From contig CBDEGR010000001.1 in NCBI GenBank assembly GCA_965237895.1, positions 1 through 64,000 on the forward strand: a stretch of DNA of 64,000 nt. Direction: 5' to 3'. The notes under the pieces were generated by a model, which saw only the letters and a program-made list of their open reading frames with translations, had not been told where the DNA came from and did no database searches. The position numbers and the translations under genes are program-made. The first letter of the stretch is position 1. Every line of letters begins with the position of its first letter. Source of the stretch: CBDEGR01 sp965237895 (GTDB lineage: Bacteria > Acidobacteriota > Terriglobia > UBA7540 > JAPUME01). Shown piece after piece: positions 27,446 through 37,550 of the stretch.

Positions 27446-28774
27446 CTAGCCGTCTGGCAGCGGCAGTGCCGAGATCGTTCGCAGCATGCTGCTGAACAGC
27501 CTCCGGCTCAAGTGCCCTTCGGCCAGCAAAAGCCAGTAATATCGCGCATGTTTCACCAGCCGTCCTCCCGTTTTCACCAACCGCTGCTGCAAGCTCGTCA
27601 GCGACCAGTTCCCGATTCTCTGTGGCAGCACCAGTCGCCGCCAGAGGTTGCCGAGATTATAGGCAATGATGGTGAGCCACAGCCGCACCTCGTTCGACCG
27701 GAACCGGTGACAACTGAGCCGCGTCATCTTCACTGCCTGCTTGCCTTCCTTGATCCACTGCTCTGCTGTGCCGCGCTTGTTGTAAAACCGCACCACCGCC
27801 CGACTTGGAAGCGTCAAGTTCGTCACAATGAATCCTACTCGCGGGAACAGCTCCCCTGGATGATGCTCCACCTTGGCCACCACCCTGCGTGCTGTCTTCC
27901 AACTGGCCGCTTGGTATAGAAAGCCCTTGAACTCCACCAACGGCTTCTTGCTGGGTCTCCCCACCGGCCGAGTCAGCAACTCCTCAATGTCCCGCTGTAG
28001 GCTGTCGTTAGCCGGGATGCGGATGGCGTACTTGACCTCCCGCTCCTCCAGAGCCTCGTAAATCTCCGGCTTGGCAAAGGCCGCGTCGGCACGAAACACC
28101 ACTTCCTTGCCCAGCTTCTGCTGCCGCTCGATCTCCGGCAGGAGAAGTTCTTCCCAGTCATCGGCGCTGTGCACGTTGCCCGGTCGCAGCTTGGCCGCCA
28201 GACAGTCACCCTCGCGATTGAACAGCAACAACGGGTGATAGCAGCTCGACTCGAAATGCCCGTTGTAGGCACTCTGCTCCTGCTGGCCGTAGACCGGAAT
28301 CTCGGTCGAGTCCATGTCCAGCACCACCCGTTGCGGGGAATCCATAGCTTCCGCCCTGGCGATTAAATCCCGGTTGATCGCTGCCAAACCAGCCAGGTTC
28401 TCATCTTGCGTCAGTAGTTCTGTCTCGAACGATTGCAGCCGGGAAGTCAACGCGGCTCCTCGCTCCCAGATCTTTTCTGAACCGATCAGCCGGAACGTCG
28501 GATCTTGAGAGAGCCGTTCCGCGTCATTCATATCTTCGTAACCCGCCAAGCGGCTGTACACGGACTGGCGCAGGAGGTCAGCAAAGGGCAACCGTGTGTT
28601 CTTTCCCCGAGGATCGGCCAAGTGCTGTTTGATGAGTTCCCCGAATCCCAAATGTTCGTCTAATTCGCGCACGAGGATCAGGCCGCCGTCGGAAGTAACC
28701 CGCGACCCCTGGAAATCGACCTTCAATGCAGCATTGAAAGAGAACTGAAAGGGCTGATTTTGCCTCTCACCCAC
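27446..28774 (-). CDS. IS1380-family transposase
   Basis: This intact 442-residue DDE transposase has LKVDFQGSRVTSDGGLILVRELD at the N-terminus, VLDMDSTEIPVYG, VVFRADAAFAKPEIYEAL, and the C-terminal YNKRGTAEQWIKEGK (catalytic Glu) with LSCHRFRSNEVRL. All match the IS1380 group. An imperfect inverted-repeat end (ccttatactgacctccgacc read inward) lies near 28850. The opposite end near 27390 is only weakly similar, so element borders are uncertain. Confidence 0.85.
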   Translation of the reverse strand: MGERQNQPFQFSFNAALKVDFQGSRVTSDGGLILVRELDEHLGFGELIKQHLADPRGKNTRLPFADLLRQSVYSRLAGYEDMNDAERLSQDPTFRLIGSEKIWERGAALTSRLQSFETELLTQDENLAGLAAINRDLIARAEAMDSPQRVVLDMDSTEIPVYGQQEQSAYNGHFESSCYHPLLLFNREGDCLAAKLRPGNVHSADDWEELLLPEIERQQKLGKEVVFRADAAFAKPEIYEALEEREVKYAIRIPANDSLQRDIEELLTRPVGRPSKKPLVEFKGFLYQAASWKTARRVVAKVEHHPGELFPRVGFIVTNLTLPSRAVVRFYNKRGTAEQWIKEGKQAVKMTRLSCHRFRSNEVRLWLTIIAYNLGNLWRRLVLPQRIGNWSLTSLQQRLVKTGGRLVKHARYYWLLLAEGHLSRRLFSSMLRTISALPLPDG

Positions 28775-29031
28775 TGGGTTTCTACCTCCGGAAGCTGTAT
28801 TGACGCTGGAACCGGCATAAATATTGGGGTCGGAGGTCAGTATAAGGTTAGCTTTGGAGTTTTAAAACGGAAATCCGGGCTTTAATGCCTTGTACCGCGG
28901 TCGCATGCGGATTCCGCGTCACTACCTCAAGCGGGTCGACCTCATCGGTAGAAATAGAGAGAAAAAGATTCCAATTGCCAGTTCGGCAGCTATCCCGGCA
29001 ATGCACCAGAACACATCCCACCGGGGCCTGA

Positions 29032-29109
29032 TTACTTGTCCACCAACTGCCGAACCGCCTCGGCATGCTTGGGGTTGTTCAGGTCAGCTTCGAGAATTTC
29101 GAGATTCAT
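29032..29109 (-). pseudogene. N-terminal scrap of a GNAT acetyltransferase
   Basis: The 25-residue frame MNLEILEADLNNPKHAEAVR resembles the opening of GNAT-family acetyltransferases, then stops. Nothing of the acetyl-CoA-binding fold remains in any frame upstream of the barrel gene. Confidence 0.3.
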
Positions 29110-29192
29110 CGTTTTTTGAAGTCCTGCCCCGCCGCATTCTCCGACTGGGTCGCCGCCGCAAGCCTGAACGTCCACCGCCGTGCGATACCGGC

Positions 29193-30155
29193 TCAGAACC
29201 GGTACTTCAGTTTGACGGTCACTGCCATGTAGCGGAGGCCGCCGAACTCAAGGTTGGAGTCAAACGGGGTGACGCCGTCCGCCTGGACCGGGGCGTGGCT
29301 GCGGATGAGGTTCCACGTCGCGTCATGGCTGAGGGTGTCGAACGCGGCCCAGCGCGCCTTCGCACCAATCGACACACGCTTCGTCAAGGCGTAGTCAACG
29401 CCGGCCATCAACTGGAAGCCGAAGACGTTCTTGCTCGCCGCCGTATCGATGTAGCTGACCGTGCCGGCGGCAGCGCGCTTGGCCGCCTCAGGCCAGTCGG
29501 GGTCGAAGGCGATCTGCAGGTACTCCGCATCCGGCTTTCGAACGAACCCGTTGAAGTAGCGAAGGCTTGTTCTGGCCCAGCCGAGGCCGACGCCTGCGTA
29601 GGGCGTCCAGGGTGAATCGTTCACGAAGTCGTAGTACGCGTTGGCGAAGACCTGGTGGGCCTTGTAGTCTCTAATCCCCTCGCGCGGCGGATCGTCGTTG
29701 CTCCACTCGGTGTTCTTGCCCTGGAGCGACACATTGGAGGTCGCACCGAGCGCCGCAGTGTCATTTCCATGGTACCGGTTGAGGTATTCCACTTCGAAGC
29801 GCGGCTTGCCAGCCATGTATCCGAAGCTGAGGCTGCTCACGAACCCGGCGCCCGCTTCGAACTCGTTGGACGTGAGCTGCTGCGCGATGTTGTTGACGCA
29901 GGCCGGGTCGCTGGTGGGCGGGGAAACCGACGCCGGATAGAGGAGACGGTCGCATCGCGTCGGGTGGTTGACGCCGCTCAGGCTAAAGGTGACGGTGGAT
30001 GCGATCGACACCCCCGTCTCGATGCCTACGTAGAAGCCGTGCCGGTCGTCCTGGGCGCTCGCGGAGCCCGCAGCGCCCAGCATCGCGAGGCACAGCACCA
30101 CCGAGAGCCGACCGGACAGTCGGAAACGACGTATCATTACCATGAAGATGACCAT
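29193..30155 (-). CDS. Outer-membrane beta-barrel protein (paralogue of 17843-18808)
   Basis: This 320-residue protein starts at an ATG with GGAGG 8-9 nt upstream. A long signal peptide ends in SASAQ. Strands such as WTPYAGVGLGWARTSLRYF and VFGFQLMAGVDYAL match the other barrel gene in order and spacing, and it ends in TVKLKYRF. It is probably a porin-like or adhesin barrel of the OmpA/OmpW superfamily. Long Cys-containing loops are shared between the paralogues. Confidence 0.75.
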   Translation of the reverse strand: MVIFMVMIRRFRLSGRLSVVLCLAMLGAAGSASAQDDRHGFYVGIETGVSIASTVTFSLSGVNHPTRCDRLLYPASVSPPTSDPACVNNIAQQLTSNEFEAGAGFVSSLSFGYMAGKPRFEVEYLNRYHGNDTAALGATSNVSLQGKNTEWSNDDPPREGIRDYKAHQVFANAYYDFVNDSPWTPYAGVGLGWARTSLRYFNGFVRKPDAEYLQIAFDPDWPEAAKRAAAGTVSYIDTAASKNVFGFQLMAGVDYALTKRVSIGAKARWAAFDTLSHDATWNLIRSHAPVQADGVTPFDSNLEFGGLRYMAVTVKLKYRF

Positions 30156-30415
30156 GGGTACACCCTCCTACAGGGAAACTGCTCGAAGATCTGTACGCCA
30201 GGATTTCCATTTTGGCATCTCGGCACGCACAGCATAGCCGAGTCGCGGCTGCGCTGCAACGGTCTTCGCACCGCTTTCAGGTTGGATCCTTCTATCCTCG
30301 CCGGTCCGGCCTTCAGATCGGGTCTGATCACTGGCAAGTGCGCCAATTTGCAACAGAACCCAATCCATGTCCCAGCGCCTTTGGGTATGGGGACCTGTAC
30401 CACCACCGTCCTCCA

Positions 30416-33400
30416 TCAAAGCTGGGCCTCCGCGTCGGGATTTCCGGCGGCGAGGGAATTCATGTAGGCGAGGCATAGCTCGTGGGAACAGTACACGCCC
30501 CCATAGGTGGCCTTCTCTTCGCGTTCGACGATCGGAAAGGTCGAGTAGATATAGCGGATGTCGTCGCGGTCTGTGACGCCGTAGAGATGGAAGAACACGG
30601 CATCCAGCTTGGCGCGCAAATGCAGGCGCCGGGCCTCGTCCCAGGTGAAGGGCGGCTTTACCTCGCCCGCCTTATCGACATAGCCCATATCGCGGGCGAA
30701 GGGCGCCATGTCATGAGCGGTGTAGGTCAACTCAAGAACGGCCTCTCGGACAATCTCACTGGCCGTCTTGGTGCCGAAGCAGATGGTTTCGTAGCGGGCG
30801 GGCGGGACGACGGGGAGTTGCTCGATGATGAAGAGATTCAGAGTCTGACCCTGAACTTTCTGGCGTGTCACAAAATCCAGAATTGTCGCGTTGAGATTGG
30901 CTGCCAATAGCCATTCGGCGCGACCGGCAGCTTCTGGCTTGAGGATGGGTACTTTGTTGCCGAAGCCGACCGTCGGTAAGAGCGCTGCGATAAATGTCCT
31001 GACGTTTGTGGGTGCGTTAATCTCCTTGAAGCCGAGAACCCAATCCGACTCGACGGTCCAGCCACATTCCGAAGCGGGAACCCAGAACTGCGGATCGGGA
31101 AGCCAATCCGCATTCCGGTGCTGCTCCGGTGTGGCCGGTTCGGGCTGAGCGGGCCGGTGCTGGTTCTCGGGGTTGACGGTGATGCTGGCGGCGCGGTGGT
31201 CGAACAGGTGGATCATGCGGCCGACATAGAGAGGCACCCAGTCTCCGGACGGACTGGAGAAGCGGTTACCGCCGACGGGATACGCGCCTTCCTGCTCTTC
31301 CAGCTCCGCTCGCGTGCGGAACAGGCCGGAGTCGTTGGTCATGTGGAACATGGTCGAGTATTTCACCGGCCACGCCTTCACTTCCTCGCCCGATGAGCGA
31401 TCGACCAGTACCGGCAGGCGGCCGTAGATCGCGGTCGTCAGATTCGGCGTCGCGGCGGGAACGGAAGATCGGCGCGGTGCCGGTGTTGGGGTTGACGCGC
31501 GCGAAAGCCTCGGCCGTCAGCGGAAAACAACGCTCCGGGTCGTCAAGCTCGGATACGTTATGAAGATAGAACGCGCATTGCGCGGGCTCGGATGTGGGCG
31601 ACGGACTGGCAACGAATACGCAGAACTTGAATGATGCATGAACGTCGGGAAAGAAAACTTTCTTGTTCTCGAAATCATACAGCGCCCGCAGCCGCCCTTC
31701 CGTCGCCACGCCCTTGAAGAACCGCGCCGCCGTCTTGTCGGAGGCGATGCCGGACGGAGTGAGAAGTCCGACCATGCCGTCGGGCTTCACGATATTCATG
31801 GCGCGCTCGACGAACAAGGAATAGAGATTTATGTCGCCGCCAGACAGCAGGGGATAGTCGCCGCCGGCGCGGGCCATGCGGACTGCGGCCGTGGCGCGCT
31901 CATTGGCTTCGGCGAAGTCGCGGGAAAGCGGGTCTCCAGCTTTCTCCAGATCGGCGATCATGCGTTTGCGGTCGGCTGCGCGCGGGGCCAGGGCGATCTG
32001 ACGGCGCCGCGCCGCGAACCACTCGACCTGTTGCAGCTTCATCCGGTCCCAGGGCGGATTGCCGATCACGGCGTCGAAACCGCCGTGCAGCCCGGCGCTT
32101 TCCCACGCCGACCACACGCCGGGAAAAGCTACTTGCCAATTGAAAAAGCGTTCGTCGTCGAGGAGTGACCGTGCTTCGTCGAGCAGCCCGGCAAACTGCT
32201 TACCGTCCCCGGTTTCCGTTAAGACCTTAATCTTGCCCGAGGCAATGCTGATCGGATCGCCGAAGATGCCGGCGTAGTAGGCGTAAAGCATCGCCTTGTC
32301 GTCGCGATCACGGATGTTCAGCCAATCGAAGGCATGGATCAGGGAGAGGAAGGCATTCAATGGCGTCGTCATCTCCTCGATCTCGGCGAACACTTCCGCG
32401 GAACGATGAGCCTCGGCGATCTCGGCGTCGGTCAGTCCCTCAATGATCTGCATGGGAGCCGCGGCGCGCGTGGCCCGTTTTACCGGACCTTCCAAAAAGA
32501 GCGATCCACCCTGCTCTGTCGCCTTGTCGATGCCGGTGCGTACCCATGAACCGGACAGGCTGTCGCCGCAGCGGAGGTGATGATCCAGGAAGCTCAACGG
32601 TGCGCCCACCGTGAAGGTGTGCAGCCAGAGCGCGACCTTGGCCAGTTCGACGGCCATGGGGTTTTTATCGACGCCATAGACGCAGCGCTTGAGAACCATG
32701 CGCCGGACGATATGCCGGTCGTCGAGCTGTTCCGCATCGATGGTCCAGCCGCGTTTCTCGGCGTTGGCCATGATCTTGTTGCGGATCACGTCGATCCTCT
32801 CGGTCAGAGGCGAAATGTAGTCGTCCACCGAAGCTTCCGCCTCGGCCAGGGCCGTTATCACCCGGTCGGCGAGATGGTCCACGAGGTTAACCAGAAAGTG
32901 CCCCGAACCCATGGCAGGGTCGCAGATTTTCAGTTCGAGCAGTCTCTCGGCCGGATCGAGCTGCTTCAATTGGCCTATCCGGCGATCCTCAGGCAGATGG
33001 CTTGTAGCAAGCTCGGCATTTTTTGCAGTGAAATCGTCCATGCGCGATCGGACCAGCGGTTCGATCGTTTCCTTGAGGATCAGGCCGACCAGATCGTCGG
33101 GCGTGTAGTAGCTGCCCGATCCCTTCCGCGCGAAGACGTTGGGACGAACAGCAATCGCGCCGTCCTCGCGGACGATCTCGTGTTCGAGCAAGCGCTCGTA
33201 GATCGAGCCGAGCTGCTGAACGCCGAGATCGCGATAGTTGATGTAGCGGCGGCCATTGGGGGTTTGTTCAAACGAAAGCGCATCGATGGCCTCGGCCATG
33301 ACCTCATCGCCGAGTCGGATGCTGGCGAGTAGCGGTACGCGTTGCCGGTCGAAAAGCCCGCCGTTGTAGGGCGGCAGGCCGATGGAGGCGTCGCCTTGAT

Positions 33401-34478
33401 CGATGGCCCGGCAAAGATCGTCGATGGCCGACCAGTAGCGGGCGGCGCTCGCGGAGAAGACGTCATCACGGTCTTTGCGCTGCCCGACATCACCGCGCAC
33501 CTTATCGCGTAGCGCGTAGTCGTCGTAGCTCGTGTTGCGAACGGGCAGCAGGTCGCGGTCCTCGGCATAGAGGATGAACAGGAGGCGGTAGAGAAGAATC
33601 AGGGCGGCTTCGCGCACTTTCGGCAACGGCGCCGCAGGCACGGCGGCGGCGAGGGCGCGGGCAAGCCCAGGAAAGACCCGCTCGAAGACCAGAGCGGAAA
33701 GACTGGCGGCGACGCGTTCCTCGTAAAACCGGCCTTCCTCGATAGCGCGCTGGTGGAACGTGCGCGGGTCGGTCGGCCCGGCAAGGAAAGCCTCCCGCCG
33801 GAAGACGAGCACGAACACCTTCAGCCAGTGACGGCGATGGGCTTCCGTGAGGGCGAATAAACCGTCGGTATGGCCGGAGAGATCGAGAAGCGCCGCGAGA
33901 TCCATCTCGAAAAACTGCTCCGAGACGGACCTGGCCCCTTGGTAGTAGAGCCGCCATCTTGTGCCGTTGGTGAGAATGCCCCAGCGGAGTTTGCCGGTGG
34001 TCAAATCGTCCACCCGCCGAAGATAACGGAGCATCTGGGTCGAGGGCGCGGTCTCCTCGCCCCGGCGCCCGGAGCGGCGATCCAGTGGGCGCCCCCAGCG
34101 CTTGGACTCGACGACCGCGAGGCCGAACTCGTAGCGCTTCCATTCCTCGGTGAAGCCGTTGGCACGGTCCTTAGCGGCGGCGTCTGTGAACAGCAGGCCG
34201 TCGGGTACGTCCTCGCGGCCGTGAGCGGAGAGGTTCTGCTGGCGAAGATGCGTCGTCCACCCGAGTTGAGCAAGGACAGGCCAGATCAGATCGTCTTCGG
34301 TCTGGCTTTCATTGGGCGTCTGCGTCATTGGGAAGCGGTTGAAAATGTTACGGGCGGAGGCTTCGAAGGCGTCGAGCGCGTCGGCGTCAAGTTCCCGCCA
34401 GTCGTCCAGACGAGCGACCGCATCGCGAAGGAAATCGTTGGCGAAGAGACTTCCCTGGAATGGGGTATCGATGCTCAT
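30416..34478 (-). pseudogene. Large Eco57I-type methylase/restriction protein with one frameshift
   Basis: Start MSIDTPFQGSLF at 34478. The first frame ends about 31266 and the second runs 31442-30416, together about 1350 codons. Motifs: a nuclease-like N-terminal region (YEFGLAVVESKRWGRP), SGSYYTPDDLV, DPAMGSGHFLVNLVDHLAD (SAM motif I) and VIGNPPWDRMKL (NPPW, adenine methylation). The C-terminal target-recognition part is in the second frame (FHMTNDSGLF, GWVPLYVGRMI-like). One extra A at about 31442 causes the break. Type IIG enzymes and DISARM DrmMI or BREX PglX share this layout; no companion genes are present. Confidence 0.8.
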
Positions 34479-34532
34479 CCGTTGCCGATCCTCTGGTCGC
34501 TCCGAAAGCACCGCTTCTCCTGGTGTTCTGTC

Positions 34533-34622
34533 TCAGGCATGATGCGGCTCGTAGCGCTCAACCTTGATCTGGTCCTGCGTATGGCGCGCCTGGGCGAGGT
34601 CGTAGGCGGCGTTCTTGTCTAG
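34533..34622 (-). pseudogene. C-terminal scrap of a gene upstream of the Eco57I-type enzyme
   Basis: The minus strand reads LDKNAAYDLAQARHTQDQIK then VERYEPHHA and a stop just ahead of the methylase start. The coupling suggests the last 30 codons of a former operon partner; the rest was removed by the IS-rich DNA to the right. Confidence 0.4.
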
Positions 34623-34721
34623 GGGGCGTGGGAGGATATAAGGCGCAGACTGATTATCCAAGTCTCATTTGGAACTAAAAAATGACTGCACGCTCAAACC
34701 TCAAAATCTTGGAGGCCGCGT

Positions 34722-34790
34722 TGACCTGACCGACCCTTTTTGTACCAAGTGGAAAGAGTAGAGAATCCACTTGAGGAGGAAGTCAGGTCA
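34722..34790. mobile_element. 69-bp IS3-derived mini-element with perfect 9-bp ends
   Basis: It begins TGACCTGAC and ends GTCAGGTCA. The inside (ttttgtaccaagtgg, gaggagga) matches the 5' leader of the IS3a type seen complete at 56768 and truncated at 45389-45485. It looks like an internal-deletion derivative keeping only the tips. Confidence 0.5.
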
Positions 34791-34967
34791 AGAAGTTGGG
34801 CCATTTTTGGCGGGGGCAAGTCAGTTGGGTTTTGACCGGACTCAAGGTCCTGGCAAGGGGTAGGGAAAGTGGGTCCCCTGGCTCGACCAAGCGCGTTCTC
34901 ACGACGAGCGGAGCTGTTGCAGTTCGAAAACCATTACTGTAACAACGTGCTGCGCAGCCCGTAGGGC

Positions 34968-35110
34968 ATGGCCGTGACAGCAACTACCGTCAAGAAACCG
35001 TCAGAAAACCCGCCCCTCAAGCGGGCTAACCGTAGGCGTTGCGAGCGAAAGCAGACGCCCCAAAACCGTGTAAAAGTAACGAAAGGAAGGAGTTGGGAGA
35101 AAACCATGGA
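34968..35110 (+). pseudogene. N-terminal fragment of tyrosine integrase
   Basis: The frame opens MAVTATTVKKPSENPPLKRA and continues RRRCERKQTPQNRVKVTKGR, then SWEKTMEDA. This is about 48 residues nearly identical to the start of the integrase at 59195-60186 (MAVAATTVKKPSEN). It then diverges into unrelated sequence. Upstream DNA (34890-34967) also resembles the integrase upstream region. Confidence 0.75.
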
Positions 35111-35272
35111 AGACGCCAGCTTGACTCCTAAATGGCTACCTCTCCTCTTCTCCTTTCACTCTCTCCCTTATTTTTCATAGCTTTACACTCATTCAGGGAT
35201 TCTGCTTTCGCTCAGCACAGAACCCTTTTGGGCTGCTTGACCTGCATTTCTGACACATTTTTGGCACAGCAG

Positions 35273-36060
35273 GAGATATTGTCAACTTACGGTGCGAAGG
35301 TCGGACCTGTGCGCGATCGGCGCGAGTCGGTCAACCTACCGTGACCGCTTCCCAAGTCGCGAAAGAACGTGCCCTCACCAGCCGATGGTGAACCGATTTT
35401 AGTCTGTGCCTCGCCAATCTGAAGAGATTCAGAACGACACCGTGAACCGAGAGGAAGAGTTGAGCCTGCCGTGGCGACTTGAACCGTCGCATCTGACGTT
35501 CCCGTTGTCGGGTCGGTTGATGTGAAACTTCAACTCGATTGTTGGCGTACTGTTCTGTGTCATGGTTTACCGTAGGCATGATCGTCCGGAGTGCTGCACC
35601 GTAACTCTTCAACTTTTCGGTAACCAGGCGAAACGGAACCCTCCCTTGACCTCTCAAGAGTTTGCGAAAGAAGCGCTCCGCTGCACGACGGTTGCGTCGC
35701 GACTGGACGAGGATGTCGATCACGTCGCCGTCTTGATCGACGGCACGCCACAAATAGTGCCTCTTACCGTTGATCGTGACGAACACTTCGTCCAGGAACC
35801 AGGTATCGCCGAGTCGACCTTGCCGTCGTCTCAATCGCCGAGCGTAATCTGGTCCAAACTTTACGCACCAGCGGCGGATTGTCTCGTAGGAGACCACAAT
35901 ACCTCGCTTCGCCAGCAGATCCTCGGCATCTCGCAGGCTGATACCGAATCTGTAGCAGAGCCAGACTGCGTGACTGATGATCTCGGAAGGGAATCGGTGT
36001 CTGCTGTAGCGCTCTCTCATCTCGTTAGTCTGACACCGGGAGCGTTAACGTGACAATACC
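35273..36060 (-). mobile_element. IS6-family element, copy 2 (distinct type)
   Basis: An element of about 788 bp with ends related to TATTGTCA(C/A): gatattgtcaacttacgg at the left and the complement of tattgtcacgttaacgctc at the right. Transposase identity to copy 1 is partial, so this is a different IS6 member. The flanks show no duplication. Confidence 0.7.
35331..36020 (-). CDS. IS6-family transposase with Asp-to-Glu change
   Basis: This 229-residue protein has an HTH (HAVWLCYRFGISLRDAEDLL), TWFLDEVFVTI (first Asp), LVTEKLKSYG and NNRVEVSHQP (Glu). In the family the second motif is TDKL; here Asp is Glu. A D-to-E swap in a DDE triad often kills or weakens catalysis, so this copy may depend on a partner or be inert. 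Confidence 0.85.
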   Translation of the reverse strand: MRERYSRHRFPSEIISHAVWLCYRFGISLRDAEDLLAKRGIVVSYETIRRWCVKFGPDYARRLRRRQGRLGDTWFLDEVFVTINGKRHYLWRAVDQDGDVIDILVQSRRNRRAAERFFRKLLRGQGRVPFRLVTEKLKSYGAALRTIMPTVNHDTEQYANNRVEVSHQPTRQRERQMRRFKSPRQAQLFLSVHGVVLNLFRLARHRLKSVHHRLVRARSFATWEAVTVG

Positions 36061-36090
36061 CTGCAACAGGTCTCCAGGTCTACGGAGCCA

Positions 36091-36306
36091 GTGAAAGTGA
36101 AGGAGCCGCACTTTCCAGTGTTGCGCGCGTGGCGGGGTACCCCGTCCTACGCCAAGCGGTATGAGCTGTTTTGTCAACGGTTGGTGCGCGAGCGCTTGTA
36201 CGATGCGGCCTGCTTCCTGCTATTCAATGAAAAACGCGGCCGGAAGGGATGGTACGCCGAGCCGTCGGACGAACTGACCTTCCAGTACTCTTTGCGGCGT
36301 CGTTGA
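36091..36306 (+). pseudogene. C-terminal fragment resembling a PaeR7I-like restriction enzyme
   Basis: The 71-residue frame contains SYAKRYELFCQRLVRERLYD and AACFLLFNEKRG followed by a DELTF segment. I associate this with the C-terminus of PaeR7I-type endonucleases or related hypothetical proteins. The N-terminal catalytic part is absent; the frame begins just outside the IS6 border. Family assignment is tentative. Confidence 0.4.
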
Positions 36307-36361
36307 AGGGTCGCGTTGCTGCGCTCGTCCGGCAAGACGAGCTAGGCGGCTAACGTGCCGC

Positions 36362-36445
36362 CTGATCCACTGTGGGAGAGTCTCGCCCAAAACCATTCGT
36401 TCATCGACGGCAACAAGATGAACGGCCTGCCTGCTGCGCGGCTGG
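36362..36445 (+). pseudogene. Doc/Fic-type toxin fragment
   Basis: The plus strand reads WESLAQNHSFIDGNKMNGL, matching the Fic/Doc active-site loop HxFxDGN(K/R), with Met in place of the usual Arg after the Lys. Stops lie closely on either side. Only the catalytic loop survives, so it cannot function. Confidence 0.6.
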
Positions 36446-36558
36446 CTCCGGACGATCGTGCTCATGCTGAGCCTCTATTCCGGCAAGTTTTGAAGCGAAT
36501 GACGTTTTCATTCTCGTAAAGAGGCACAAGTTCGTATCATCCGGCGCGGCGCGAGAAT

Positions 36559-36578
36559 CCCTCGCCTTAAGGCGAGGG
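36559..36578. terminator. 8-bp hairpin between converging genes
   Basis: ccctcgcc and ggcgaggg flank TTAA, directly after the stop side of the minus-strand gene 36583-37401. Ends aatc/gatt extend the symmetry. A T-run is weak, so termination is a moderate guess. Confidence 0.5.
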
Positions 36579-36582
36579 TGAT

Positions 36583-37401
36583 TCAAGTTTGAGGTGGTCG
36601 TGTCTGTTTTTCTCCACTTTGCGGCGGAGAGACAAACAACGGATTGTCGAGAAATTTCCGCGACGCGTAATTGCCGAGATCGAAAAAGATGATCGCCTTG
36701 AGGTAGCGCAGGGCTTCGTCCTCGAACACCGAGTTCGCCCAGTCGTATCCTGAGTTCACGGTCTTCATCGTCGTGCGGTCGATGGTTACTTTGTATCCGC
36801 TCGACAGCGACGACAGCACGGTAAAACTGCCCGCGATGGAGACGTCGTTCAGTTCGATGACGGCGTAGTTGTCACGGGCTTCCGTCATCTGATTCTGCTT
36901 GCGGATCTTTCGCAGCAACTTCTGCCGAACGGACGCCTTCGCGTCCTGTGTGTGCGTCGGAATCCTGCCGCCGACCTCGCTCAGGTTCGGCATAATGGAA
37001 AACACTTCGAGGAACGCGGTGGAGCCGTCCAGTCGGTCCACGATGATGTCGCACTCTTTACGCCCATGTCGCACAGCGCGGATGATGTTCTCGTAGACGA
37101 GCCGCACGTAGTACCGGTACACGATGACTTCAGCGAAAGTCGCTTCGCTGTTGCGCCAGTTCGCAGCATGATCTCGGAACGCTTTGACGAACGTCCGGGC
37201 ATCGTCAAGCTGATATTCGTGAATGTCGGTGAGGAACTGCAGCAGATCGTAGTAGTTGCGCGGAGGAATCTTCCGACCTTCGTCATTGCATCGATAGTAG
37301 AAGCGTTGGTGCTTCTGGAAGTAGTCCAGTTCGAGCAATTCCTTTAATGGGAACAAACGCTCCAAATCTGTGATGGCGTCGGACACGACGAAATCGTCCA
37401 T
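36583..37401 (-). CDS. Unknown protein with possible nuclease-like core
   Basis: This 272-residue intact frame begins MDDFVVSDAITDLERLFPLK. The middle has ECDIIVDRLDGS and FLEVFSIMPNLSEVGG, a D...E-x-F pattern that could be a PD-(D/E)xK remnant, then RQKLLRKIRKQNQMTEARDNYAVIEL with a basic helix. No signal peptide or membrane span is visible. It sits between Doc and restriction scraps and the passenger transposon, a defence-rich setting. Function unknown. Confidence 0.45.
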   Translation of the reverse strand: MDDFVVSDAITDLERLFPLKELLELDYFQKHQRFYYRCNDEGRKIPPRNYYDLLQFLTDIHEYQLDDARTFVKAFRDHAANWRNSEATFAEVIVYRYYVRLVYENIIRAVRHGRKECDIIVDRLDGSTAFLEVFSIMPNLSEVGGRIPTHTQDAKASVRQKLLRKIRKQNQMTEARDNYAVIELNDVSIAGSFTVLSSLSSGYKVTIDRTTMKTVNSGYDWANSVFEDEALRYLKAIIFFDLGNYASRKFLDNPLFVSPPQSGEKQTRPPQT

Positions 37402-37550
37402 TGCTACGCTGCCGCCACTCGCGCGGCCTTACCGCTGGCGTTGCTCAAGCATCTGTTAACCATGACAAGGTCCTTTTTCGATGTAGACGCGTGGTAGACC
37501 ATGCATATATTAGTATATTACCCCAAGCACGTCCACTCCTCGGTAGTGGG

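Noticed and set aside
30416..34622. Complete DISARM or BREX system around the large methylase
   Set aside because: No helicase, DrmA/B/C, PglZ or Brx genes are nearby; only a 30-codon scrap precedes it.
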